Source: JALZAA01 sp035938395
Lineage (GTDB): Bacteria > Actinomycetota > Acidimicrobiia > IMCC26256 > JACDBD01
DNA length: 59,954 nt
Direction of reading: 5' to 3'
NCBI GenBank assembly: GCA_035938395.1
Contig: DASZGY010000095.1
Location: forward strand, 1-59,954
A program made the position numbers and the translations under genes. Position 1 is the first letter of the stretch. Each line of letters begins with the position of its first letter. The notes beneath the pieces are model-generated. The model did not search any database. It saw nothing but the letters and a program-made list of their open reading frames with translations, and was not told the origin of the DNA. Below are positions 7,717 to 15,469 of this stretch, piece by piece.

Positions 7717-8439
7717 GTGGGGCGCGTCGCCGTGACCGGAGGGCACGGCATCCTCGGGACCGAGTTCGCGGCGGAGGCGTCACGCGTCGACGTCGACACG
7801 ATCTACGGTCCCGCGGCGCTGCTCGACGCCGGAAGCTACGTCGTGATCCAGCGTCACGGGCTTGACGAGTTCGTCTCGGCGCCGTTCATCAACCACCGCG
7901 CGCACGTGCGCGCCCTCGCCGACGTCGGTTGTGACCGCATCCTGGGCGTGGCGTCCGTCGGCAGCCTGCGACGCGACCTCCCTGTAGGCACCTTCGTCGC
8001 GCCGGACGACTTCATAGCTCTTCAGCTCGGCATCTCGTTCTCCGAAGGCGACGAAGGGCACCAGTCGCCCGGCTTCGACGGCGCCTGGCGCCGCACCGTG
8101 GCCGATCGTTGGGCCGCGCACACGGACGTACCGCTGCACGACGGCGGCATCTACTGGCAGGCGATCGGGCCGCGCTTCGAGACGCAGGCCGAGATTCGCC
8201 TCATCGCCGGCCACGCCGATCTCGTGGGCATGACGATCGCCAGTGAGTGCGTCCTCGCCGGTGAGCTCGGTCTCGCGTATGCGGGCATCTGCGTCGTCGA
8301 CAACCTCGCCAACGGCGTCGGCGGCGCGCCGCTCACCGTGGAGGAGTTCCGGGCCGGCGCGGCGGCGAACCGGGCCCGTCTGGTGGGCGCGCTCGATACG
8401 CTCCTTCCGGCGTTGACACAGGAGGCAGGGAGCTCGTGA
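7717..8439 (+). CDS. Purine nucleoside phosphorylase family: probable methylthioinosine phosphorylase
   Basis: 240 residues, GTG start. The fold is that of the PNP/MTAP family: TGGHGILGTEF at the N-terminus, NHRAHVRALADVG near residue 60, and the base-pocket stretch GPRFETQAEIRL (about 150-161), followed by VGMTIASE. It would split 5'-methylthioinosine (or a related nucleoside) with phosphate into hypoxanthine and a sugar phosphate. The neighbour makes the choice of substrate likely: it overlaps mtaD by 4 bases (GTGA), and MtaD deaminates methylthioadenosine to methylthioinosine. Direct use of methylthioadenosine or guanosine is possible. Confidence 0.75.
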   Translation: MGRVAVTGGHGILGTEFAAEASRVDVDTIYGPAALLDAGSYVVIQRHGLDEFVSAPFINHRAHVRALADVGCDRILGVASVGSLRRDLPVGTFVAPDDFIALQLGISFSEGDEGHQSPGFDGAWRRTVADRWAAHTDVPLHDGGIYWQAIGPRFETQAEIRLIAGHADLVGMTIASECVLAGELGLAYAGICVVDNLANGVGGAPLTVEEFRAGAAANRARLVGALDTLLPALTQEAGSS

Positions 8440-9692
8440 GCCTGACCGTGCGGGACGCCTGGCTCGACGATGCCGTCGTCGCCGTGCGCGTCGAGGGGGA
8501 CCGGATCGTCGCGCTCGGTACCGGAGTCGAGCCTGCGCCCGGCGACCACGTGTTGGACGCGGCGGGCATGGCGTTGCTCCCGGGCCTGGTCAACGGCCAC
8601 ACGCACGCGGCGATGACCCTGATGCGCGGCTACGGCGACGATCTTCCACTGATGACGTGGCTCCAGGACCGGATTTGGCCCACCGAGGCCAAGCTCACCG
8701 GCGACGACGTGTACTGGGGCACGCGCCTCGCATGCGTCGAGATGATCAGGTCGGGGACGGTGCGCTTCTGGGACATGTACTGGCAACCGGAAGCGGTCGC
8801 GCGCGCCGTGCAGGAGTCGGGGATTCGAGCCGCAGTGGCCATGCCTCTCGTCGATGGGCTCGATCCCGACAAGTCCGACGCGCTGCGCGCCGACGCCGAA
8901 CGTTCACTCGACGCGCTCGCCGGAGCCGGCCCCCGCATCGCCACGACGCTCGGGCCACATGCCATCTACACGGTCAGCGAGAAGTCGCTGCATTGGATCG
9001 CCGAGCTCTCGTCGGAGTGTGACCTTCCGGTGCAGATCCACCTGTCCGAAACGGAAGGCGAGGTGTTGGAGTGCGTGGCCGCGCACGGCGTGCGGCCCGC
9101 GCAGTATCTCGACCGGATCGGGCTGCTCACGCCGCGGACGCTCCTTGCCCACGGCGTGTGGCTGGACGACGACGAGCTCGGGCTCGTCGCCGAGCGGCGC
9201 GCGACGGTCGTCACCACCCCCGTCTCGAACCTCAAGCTCGCGGTCGGCGGCGTGTTCCCGTACGCGAAGGCGCGCGCTCACGGTATCCCCGTCGGACTCG
9301 GGACCGACGGCGCGGCGTCGAACAATTCGCTCGACTTGTTCCAGGACGTGAAGCACCTGGCGTTGATGCAGAAGCACGCCGAGCGCGACCCCGCTGCGAT
9401 GCCGGCGACCGAAGCGTGGGCGGTCGTGACCGGACGGCGCGCGCCGCTGCTGGGTGGGCCGGGTCGTGTCGCAGTGGGGGAGCCGGCCGACTTCCTGCTC
9501 GTGCGCCGCGACGACCCCGAGCTCACGCCCGGTGATCTCGTCGCCAACCTCGTCTATGCCGCGCGAGGCTCGGTGGTCGACACGACCGTCGTCGCGGGGC
9601 AGGTTCTCATGCGCGGGGGAGTGATCGGCGACGAAGCCGAGGTGCGCGCCGGCGCGATCGCGAGCGCGCGGCGCCTGGGAATCGTCGGGTAG
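8436..9692 (+). CDS. mtaD: 5-methylthioadenosine/S-adenosylhomocysteine deaminase
   Basis: 418 residues, the usual size for this amidohydrolase-superfamily deaminase. Metal ligands are visible: HTHAAM (about 55-60), the His of QIHLSETEGE (about 196-205), and the Asp of GTDGAASNNSLD (about 288-299). The PGLVNGHTH and C-terminal GEPADFLLV stretches are typical. It would convert methylthioadenosine (and S-adenosylhomocysteine) to the inosine analogue plus ammonia. The upstream phosphorylase is translationally coupled, so together they give methylthioadenosine salvage by deamination first. Confidence 0.85.
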   Translation: MSLTVRDAWLDDAVVAVRVEGDRIVALGTGVEPAPGDHVLDAAGMALLPGLVNGHTHAAMTLMRGYGDDLPLMTWLQDRIWPTEAKLTGDDVYWGTRLACVEMIRSGTVRFWDMYWQPEAVARAVQESGIRAAVAMPLVDGLDPDKSDALRADAERSLDALAGAGPRIATTLGPHAIYTVSEKSLHWIAELSSECDLPVQIHLSETEGEVLECVAAHGVRPAQYLDRIGLLTPRTLLAHGVWLDDDELGLVAERRATVVTTPVSNLKLAVGGVFPYAKARAHGIPVGLGTDGAASNNSLDLFQDVKHLALMQKHAERDPAAMPATEAWAVVTGRRAPLLGGPGRVAVGEPADFLLVRRDDPELTPGDLVANLVYAARGSVVDTTVVAGQVLMRGGVIGDEAEVRAGAIASARRLGIVG

Positions 9693-9708
9693 GCCGGACC
9701 GGTCGCGG

Positions 9709-10281
9709 CTAGAGCGACTTCGGGTTCGCGAACAGCTCGCGCAGGCGCGGCTCGAAGTGCTCGAGCGGCAACGTGTCGTAGTCGGGATCGAACGCGGCCT
9801 GGTCCCACTCGTCGGCGAAGCGTTCGGCGAGCTCGTACGCAGGATGCCCCTCGTACTGGTCGCGCGCGTTCGGGTCGCCGCCGAAGTGGTGGTAGTAGTG
9901 CCGGCCCTGGAAGTCCTGGTGCACGAGGATCATCCAGTAGACGTCGTCCCGCACGTACGGCTTCAGGATCTCGGCTGCGATCCGGGGATGGTTGGGCACG
10001 CTGACCGCCTTGCCGATGTCGTGGCAGAGGCTGGCGATCACAACCTCGTCGTCGGCACCGGCGCGCTCGGCACGTGTTGCCGTCTGGAGGCAGTGGGTGA
10101 GCTGGTCGACGGCGAAGCCGTCGGTGATGTCGCCGAGCGACTCGAGCATGCCCAGCACCCGATCGGCGACACGACCCTGGTTCTTGAACGACTCGGTGCC
10201 GATGACCGCCCACTGCTCGGCGGTGGACTCGTCCATCCGGCGGAAGCTCTGCGTTCCCGTCTGCGTGTGCGTCTGCGTCAT
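9709..10281 (-). CDS. HD-domain protein (probable phosphohydrolase)
   Basis: About 190 residues. The HD metal site is visible as CHDIGK (about residues 87-92) with a following VHQDFQGRHYYHHFGG stretch rich in His (about 118-133). This resembles the small HD-domain proteins related to inositol oxygenase-like or nucleotide phosphohydrolases; the substrate is unknown. It diverges from the selenoprotein candidate with only 27 bases between starts, so the two may share regulation. The N-terminal Thr/Gln repeat (MTQTHTQTGTQ) comes from a short GT-rich stretch and may be disordered. Confidence 0.75.
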   Translation of the reverse strand: MTQTHTQTGTQSFRRMDESTAEQWAVIGTESFKNQGRVADRVLGMLESLGDITDGFAVDQLTHCLQTATRAERAGADDEVVIASLCHDIGKAVSVPNHPRIAAEILKPYVRDDVYWMILVHQDFQGRHYYHHFGGDPNARDQYEGHPAYELAERFADEWDQAAFDPDYDTLPLEHFEPRLRELFANPKSL

Positions 10282-10308
10282 GACGCCATTCTCCCATAGG
10301 GTGCAGCC

Positions 10309-10851
10309 GTGGACCTCCCGCAACTGGCTGACCTGGAGCTTCCCGACTCCACCGGAGAGCCACGGCGACTCGGCGATTTCTGGGCCGAGCGGCCGGTGAT
10401 CCTGGTCTTCCTGCGCCACTTCGGCTGACTGCTCTGCCGCGAGCACGCCTCGCAGTTGCGGGGCAGCTACGACGAGATCCGGGGCCGGGGTGGCGAGGTC
10501 GTGGCCGTCGGCACCGGGAGTGTGCGCCACGCCGCCGCGTTCGTCGCCGATGAGGACATCCCGTTCCCCGTGCTCGTCGACGACGACGGCCGAGCCGCCC
10601 GGGCGGCGTCGGTTCGCCGCGTCGGGTTCTTCCGGCTGCTCACGGACCGGCGGAGCCGGGCGGGCGCCAAGCGGGCGCGCGCGGCCGGGCACCGAATCCA
10701 CAAGGCGGGCAGGCGCGTCACCCAGCTCGGAGCGACGTTCGTCATCGGTCCCGGCGCGCAGGTCCGGTACGAGCACCTCGACGACCACAGCGCCGACCAC
10801 GCCCCGCTCGACCGGGTGCTGGCGTCGCTCCCGACCCCCGCGGCCGACTGA
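10309..10851 (+). CDS. PRXL2/AhpC-TSA-type peroxiredoxin-like protein, candidate selenoprotein (UxxC)
   Basis: 181 codons read through an in-frame TGA at codon 40 (10426-10428), 180 residues. The TGA falls exactly where the family has its first catalytic Cys: FLRHFG-U-LLCREH, that is UxxC in place of CxxC. Both halves are clearly one protein. Before the TGA come LADLELPDSTGEPRRLGDF and the strand VILVFLRHFG. After it come VVAVGTGS, PVLVDDDGRAARAASV and the C-terminal LGATFVIGPGAQVRYEH that resembles PRXL2C-type proteins. A ten-pair stem-loop starts six bases after the TGA (10434-10466), where a bacterial SECIS would sit. TGA is an ordinary stop elsewhere here. Gene callers would split or truncate it to start after 10428. 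A point mutation or read error (TGC to TGA) is the alternative. Confidence 0.7.
10434..10466 (+). promoter_or_regulatory. Possible SECIS element downstream of the in-frame TGA
   Basis: Outer stem CTGCC (10434-10438) with GGCAG (10462-10466), directly continued by inner stem GCGAG (10439-10443) with CTCGC (10449-10453), five-base loop CACGC, and an eight-base bulge on the 3' side. The loop is 16-20 bases past the TGA, close to the position in known bacterial SECIS elements. The loop does not show the GGTC core of the E. coli formate dehydrogenase element, but bacterial SECIS sequences vary widely. Confidence 0.35.
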
Positions 10852-11486
10852 CCGGTCCGCTCACCCCAAGCGGGCGCGAGCCCTTCGCCCGGGTCGATGG
10901 CGAGGACGACGCCCGCTTCTACTCCCTTCCTCGGAAGGTCGTGCACCTGGAGCCCGGGGCGATCGAAGCGCTGCGCGCGGTGTACGCGGACCACTTCCCG
11001 AGCGGCGGCACGGTGCTCGACCTCATGTCGTCGTGGCGGTCACATCTCCCCGAGGGGCTCGGCCGTGTGGTGGGGCTGGGCATGAACGCCGACGAGATGG
11101 CCGCGAACCCCCAACTCGACGACTGGGTCATCCACGACCTGAACCGGGAGCCGCGCCTGCCGTTCCCCGACGCGTCGTTCGACGCGGTCGCGTGCGCAGT
11201 GAGCGTGCAGTACCTGGTGCGACCGCTCGACGTGTTCGCCGACGTGCTTCGCGTGCTCGTTCCCGGCGGACCGCTCGTCGTCTCCTTCTCCAACCGGTGC
11301 TTCCCGACGAAGGCAGTCGCGATCTGGCTGTCCGCCGGCGACGAGGACCACCGGAGGCTGGTGCGCACGTACCTCGAACGGGCCGGCTTTCTCGACGTGG
11401 CCGACGAGCGCGTCGCCACGCCCGACGACCCGCTGTTCGTGGTCACGGGCCGCGCAGCAGCTCCCGCCCCCGGCGGAGGAACGTGA
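10848..11486 (+). CDS. SAM-dependent methyltransferase (class I) with non-standard start
   Basis: The domain shows LDLMSSWRSHLP (about residues 52-63), GLGMNADEMAANPQLDDWVIHDLN, FPDASFDAVACAVSVQYL and LVPGGPLVVSFSNRCFPTKA, a recognisable methyltransferase group. The first ordinary in-frame start is GTG 10941, but clear protein-like sequence (PFARVDGEDDARFYSLPRK) continues 31 codons upstream without a stop. The FYxxPR part is, from memory, conserved in relatives. The only near-cognate start there is CTG 10848, which overlaps the stop of the upstream gene as CTGA. Either CTG is used through coupling or the original start was lost. The 3' end overlaps the convergent gene by 44 bases. The substrate is unknown. 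Confidence 0.7.
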   Translation: MTGPLTPSGREPFARVDGEDDARFYSLPRKVVHLEPGAIEALRAVYADHFPSGGTVLDLMSSWRSHLPEGLGRVVGLGMNADEMAANPQLDDWVIHDLNREPRLPFPDASFDAVACAVSVQYLVRPLDVFADVLRVLVPGGPLVVSFSNRCFPTKAVAIWLSAGDEDHRRLVRTYLERAGFLDVADERVATPDDPLFVVTGRAAAPAPGGGT

Positions 11487-12417
11487 GCGCCGACGCTCGC
11501 TGGTCGGGTGCAGCCGCCAGCGTGTCGATCGTCAGGCTCGCGCCCGGGAAGTGCTCCTCGTTCCAGTAGTCGTTCTCGGTGACATCGGCCCAGTGCGTGA
11601 CGTACAGGTACGGGTCGCGGTCGACGTCGTCACCGGGGGAGGCGCCGAACGTGCCCCGACGACCGGCCTGCTCGTCGCCGAGGTCGACCGACAGGTCGAA
11701 GTGCTCGGGCCACAGCTGGACACGCGACGGCTGGTCGAGTGAGTCCGCCTCGGCGCGCACCTGCTCCAACACGGACGCCGCGAACCCGAACCATGCGCCG
11801 AGGAACTCGACGCTGCGCGTGTCAACGACGAGAGGCGCGTGCGGGGTCAGTGGTGTCGCCGGGGTGTACACCTCGTCCGGCGCGCCGGGCTCGACGCCGG
11901 CCAGCTCGGCGGCCGCCGCGACCGTGGTCACCGGGATCGAGCGGGTGTCCTCGTCGCGGTGCGCGACGACGTTCGAGCCCTCGAGACGCACCTGCGCGGC
12001 CTGGTCATGGTGGCGGAAGCAGGGCGTTCCGACGCCGTGGCGGGTGTAGCGCAGGCCGATCTTGCCATTGGCGTCGTACCGCACACGCGCGAGCACGTGC
12101 TCGACCACGGTGTGCCACGCCGCCCGCGTGCGCGCGAAGGCTTCGCGCGCCGGCAGCGGTGGGAGCGGCCGCCACGCGCCGAGCCAGCGGTCTGCGCACC
12201 AGCTCGCGAGCTCCGCGTCGTCGCGGGACAGCTCGTCCCAAGTCACGTCGCCCGTCGTCACCGGCGACACGATCGGCGTACCGGCCGGTGACTCACCGCG
12301 AGCGACGGGGTCGTCGGCGAACCAGGGGCCGTCCGTGACCGGCGGCGGCGCCGGCTCGAGGACGCGGACCTCGTACGCGCCGTTGACGCGCTCCGACGCC
12401 TCGCGGCGCGGGTTCAC
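11443..12417 (-). CDS. Conserved-looking protein of unknown function
   Basis: 324 residues; no family recognised. The GTG start overlaps the stop of the upstream hydrolase (GTGA), so the two are cotranscribed. The protein is soluble, acidic and Trp-rich, without signal or membrane segments. Notable stretches are WCADRWLGAWRPLPPLP (about 75-91), YTRHGVGTPCFRHHDQAAQVR (about 130-150, His-rich) and LWPEHFDLSVDLG followed by GTFGASPGDD and PYLYVTHW near the C-terminus. Codon use is like its neighbours, so it is a real gene. It could be an enzyme with a His-based active site, but nothing in the sequence proves that. Confidence 0.7.
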   Translation of the reverse strand: MNPRREASERVNGAYEVRVLEPAPPPVTDGPWFADDPVARGESPAGTPIVSPVTTGDVTWDELSRDDAELASWCADRWLGAWRPLPPLPAREAFARTRAAWHTVVEHVLARVRYDANGKIGLRYTRHGVGTPCFRHHDQAAQVRLEGSNVVAHRDEDTRSIPVTTVAAAAELAGVEPGAPDEVYTPATPLTPHAPLVVDTRSVEFLGAWFGFAASVLEQVRAEADSLDQPSRVQLWPEHFDLSVDLGDEQAGRRGTFGASPGDDVDRDPYLYVTHWADVTENDYWNEEHFPGASLTIDTLAAAPDQRASALTFLRRGRELLRGP

Positions 12418-13307
12418 TCCTCGAGGAAGCCCTCGATGAGACGGGCGAGCTCCACCGGACGGTCGCCCTGCACGCTGTGCCCCGAGCCCTCGACCACCTC
12501 GACCCGGAGACCGGGCTGGTGCCGGCGGAACTCGGCGATGTCCTCGTCGCCGACGACCCCCGAATCGGCCCCCCGCACCAGCGTCACCGGCATCGTGAGC
12601 TTGGACACGTCGTCCCAGAGTGGGCCGAAGTCGGGAATGTCCTCGCCCTCGCCCAGCCGCCAGCGGTCGTACCGCCACGTCCAGCTGCCGTCGTCCTGCT
12701 CGCGGGCGTTGTGCAGGATGCCACGTCGGAGCGACGGCTCGGTGCGCGTCGGGTTGAATGCGATCGTTCGCTCGAGGATCTCGTCGAAGGACTCGAACCG
12801 CTCCGGCCCGGCGACGAACGCGGCGATCGGAGCGGCCTTCTCGCGGTCGACGCCCGGTGTGACGTCGACGAGCATGAGCAGGGGGACGAGTTCGGGATGG
12901 CGGGCGGCGAGCGCGATGGACGTCAGACCGCCGAGCGACATGCCCACCACGAGGTCCACCGACGGCGCGAGCGCTTGCATCACGGTGGCGACGTCGTTCG
13001 CGTTGTCGGCGGGCCAGTACCGGCGGTCTTCTCGCCAGTCCGAATGCCCGTGGCCGGGGAGGTCGACGGCAACGAGCGGCCGGTCGAGCGCGAGGGCGAC
13101 CGTGTCCCACGTGTGCGCGTTCTGGGCGCCGCCGTGGACGAGCAGTATTTCCGGGTCGCCGTCGCCCCACACCAGGGCGCTGACCCGGCGGCCGTCGCCG
13201 GCGTCGACGAACTCGCGCCGGACGGCCGGGGGGCCCCGCCAGGGGATGTCGAACTCCTCGGCGTTCTCGCGGAAGAGCCCGAACTCGTCGTACTCGACCT
13301 TCGCCAC
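12414..13307 (-). CDS. Alpha/beta-fold hydrolase
   Basis: 297 residues, GTG start. The oxyanion-hole stretch ILLVHGGAQNAHTWD (about 54-68), the nucleophile elbow GMSLGG (about 122-127) and the terminal catalytic His in GSGHSVQGD (about 276-284) give a complete Ser-Asp-His arrangement. The acid is probably the Asp after VTLVRGAD. It belongs to the broad esterase/lipase/haloperoxidase-like class; the substrate cannot be read from sequence. It is translationally coupled to the downstream unknown gene and diverges from ctaA. Confidence 0.85.
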   Translation of the reverse strand: MAKVEYDEFGLFRENAEEFDIPWRGPPAVRREFVDAGDGRRVSALVWGDGDPEILLVHGGAQNAHTWDTVALALDRPLVAVDLPGHGHSDWREDRRYWPADNANDVATVMQALAPSVDLVVGMSLGGLTSIALAARHPELVPLLMLVDVTPGVDREKAAPIAAFVAGPERFESFDEILERTIAFNPTRTEPSLRRGILHNAREQDDGSWTWRYDRWRLGEGEDIPDFGPLWDDVSKLTMPVTLVRGADSGVVGDEDIAEFRRHQPGLRVEVVEGSGHSVQGDRPVELARLIEGFLEE

Positions 13308-13373
13308 GCGTTGGAACCTATACCGCGGCGGCGATCGGTCCTCACGAAGACGCCCCGCCTACCATGCGCGGCG

Positions 13374-14351
13374 ATGCGCGTGCCCCGTCTGAGCCCGGCG
13401 CAGTACCGGCGCGTGACGGTCGTCGCCGCCGTGCTCGTGGGGGCGATCATCGTGACGGGCGGCGCCGTGCGGCTGACGGGCTCGGGGCTCGGATGCCCCG
13501 ACTGGCCCAACTGCGAGCCGGGGCGCCTCACGCCGTACAGCGCGAACGATTTTCACGCCATGGTCGAGTTCGTGAACCGCACGGTCACGGGACTCGTCTC
13601 GGTGGCCGTCGTCGTCGCCGTGCTCGGATCGCTCGTGCGCGCGCCACGGCGAACCGATCTCCTGCTGCTCTCGCTCGGTCTCGTCGCCGGTGTCGTCGTG
13701 CAGATCGTGCTCGGCGCGCTCGTCGTGCAGAAGCTGCTCTCCCCGCCATGGGTGATGACCCACTTCCTCGTGTCGATGCTGCTGCTCGCCAACGCGCTCG
13801 TGCTGTGCCGGCGAGCCGGGCAGCCCGACGAAGCGTTCGCGCGCCGGCCCGTGCCGATCGTGGCGCCGTCGGTCGTCTGGATGAGCCGCGTGCTCGTCGT
13901 CGCCGCCTCGGTCGTCGTCGTCACGGGGACGGTCGTTACGGGCTCGGGGCCGCACTCCGGCGACGTTCCGGGCACGGCGCAGCGCGCGACGCGCCTCGAC
14001 CTGTACATCCCGGACGTCGCCCGTGTCCATGGGTCGAGCGCCATGGTGCTCCTCGCGCTGGTGCTCGTGACCCTGCTCCTCGTCCACCGCACCCGGTCTC
14101 CACGCCCGGTCGTGCACCGGCTGGAGGTGTTGCTCGTCGTCCTCGTCGCGCAGGCCGGCGTGGGGTACACGCAGTACTTCACCGGGATCCCCGCGCTGCT
14201 CGTCGGCATTCACGTCGCCGGCGCCACCGCGCTCTGGGCGGCGACGATCTGGTTCGCCCTCGGCGTCACCGAACGCCCGCGTCCGGCCGATGCGGTGACC
14301 GGCGTCACTCCCGTACCGGTGCTCGCCGGCGCCGGCGATCAGCTTCGCTGA
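13374..14351 (+). CDS. ctaA: Heme A synthase (COX15/CtaA)
   Basis: 325 residues with about eight hydrophobic segments. The family hallmarks are the first loop TGGAVRLTGSGLGCPDWPNC (about 22-41, including the Cys pair), VEFVNRTVTG (about 63-72) with a conserved His missing just before it but replaced by HAMVEFVNR, and WVMTHFLVSM (about 124-133). The C-terminal VGIHVAGATALWAATIWF supplies the last heme-ligand His. It oxidises heme O to heme A for cytochrome oxidase at the membrane. CtaB, which makes heme O, is 23 kb away at 36.7-37.6 kb. A TACCAT -10-like box lies eight bases before the ATG. Confidence 0.9.
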   Translation: MRVPRLSPAQYRRVTVVAAVLVGAIIVTGGAVRLTGSGLGCPDWPNCEPGRLTPYSANDFHAMVEFVNRTVTGLVSVAVVVAVLGSLVRAPRRTDLLLLSLGLVAGVVVQIVLGALVVQKLLSPPWVMTHFLVSMLLLANALVLCRRAGQPDEAFARRPVPIVAPSVVWMSRVLVVAASVVVVTGTVVTGSGPHSGDVPGTAQRATRLDLYIPDVARVHGSSAMVLLALVLVTLLLVHRTRSPRPVVHRLEVLLVVLVAQAGVGYTQYFTGIPALLVGIHVAGATALWAATIWFALGVTERPRPADAVTGVTPVPVLAGAGDQLR

Positions 14352-14461
14352 CGATCCGCGAAATCCCCGACAGGGGGTTGTCGACGCGCCTTCGCACGAT
14401 GTGCGCGATGAGATCTGCACAGCCGGAGCGTCCAACTGAGGTCGGCGATGGAGGTGCCGTG

Positions 14462-15469
14462 ATGTCGATAGGTTTGGGCGCCGTGGCGGACACGGCGGTG
14501 CGAACGGAGGATCTTCGGCGGTTCTTCGAGGACACTCGCGCCGTCGACGGCGTCGACCTCGACGTGAAGACGGGCGAGATCTACGGCTTCCTCGGTCCCA
14601 ACGGCGCGGGCAAGTCGACGCTGGTGCACGTGCTGTGCACCCTCCTCCTTCCGACCTCCGGACGGGCCGAAGTCGCCGGGTTCGACGTGGCCCGCCAACC
14701 CGTCGACGTGCGGCTCCGCATCGGCGTCGCGCTCCAGGAAGCATCACTCGATCCCGCCCAGACCGGCATCGAGCTCCTCCGACTCCAGGGCCGCCTCTAC
14801 GGCCTCACCAAGGCGGAGATCGACCAACGGCTCCGCGAGCTCTCGCAACTCGTCGACATCGGGCCCGCGCTCGGACACCGCATCAAGACCTACTCGGGCG
14901 GGATGCGACGACGCCTCGATCTCGCGGCCGCGCTCGTCCACAACCCGCAGGTCCTGTTCCTGGACGAGCCGACGACCGGCCTCGACCCTGCAAGCCGCGT
15001 CCGCGTGTGGGACGAGGTCCGCCGCCTCAACGCGGAAGGGATCACGATCTTCCTCACGACCCAGTACCTCGAGGAGGCCGACGCGCTCGCGCATCGCGTC
15101 GGCATCATCAATCAGGGTCATCTGATCAAGGAGGGCACGCCTACCGACCTGAAGCGCTCACTCGGGTCCGATGTCATCATCGCCCGGGTCGACGACGGCG
15201 CGGAACGGGCGTGCACCGCCGTGCGCGAGGTCGCCGGAGTCGATCAGGTCGACGTCCACGGCGACGAGCTCACGGTCCGCGCACTCGACGGGTCTGCGGT
15301 CCTCAGCCCCGTGGCGATCGCGCTCGACGGTTGCGGCGTCAGGGTGCGCGACCTCACCCTGCGCGAGCCCACGCTCGACGACGTGTTCCTCGAGCTCACC
15401 GGCGGTCACATCCAGCAGGACGACGGGCACGTGAAGCAGGAGGGGACGAGTGACAACGGCGACGCTTGA
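14462..15469 (+). CDS. ABC transporter ATP-binding protein, DrrA type
   Basis: 335 residues. Walker A GPNGAGKST (about 44-52), signature YSGGMRRR (about 141-148), Walker B VLFLDEPTTGLDP (about 160-172), and the DrrA-type switch region TTQYLEEADALAHRVGII. The C-terminal extension with LREPTLDDVFLELTG is typical of daunorubicin-resistance-like ATPases. It powers the permease encoded immediately downstream, which it overlaps by 20 bases. The start is ATG 14462 (or GTG 14459), with GGAGG about eight bases upstream. It probably exports a hydrophobic compound or lipid; the substrate is unknown. Confidence 0.9.
   Translation: MSIGLGAVADTAVRTEDLRRFFEDTRAVDGVDLDVKTGEIYGFLGPNGAGKSTLVHVLCTLLLPTSGRAEVAGFDVARQPVDVRLRIGVALQEASLDPAQTGIELLRLQGRLYGLTKAEIDQRLRELSQLVDIGPALGHRIKTYSGGMRRRLDLAAALVHNPQVLFLDEPTTGLDPASRVRVWDEVRRLNAEGITIFLTTQYLEEADALAHRVGIINQGHLIKEGTPTDLKRSLGSDVIIARVDDGAERACTAVREVAGVDQVDVHGDELTVRALDGSAVLSPVAIALDGCGVRVRDLTLREPTLDDVFLELTGGHIQQDDGHVKQEGTSDNGDA

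Noticed and set aside
14409..14421. Possible fourth copy of the dispersed repeat
   Set aside because: Only a 13-base match (GCACAGCCGGAGC) to copy A and no inverted repeat or other shared end, so chance is likely.
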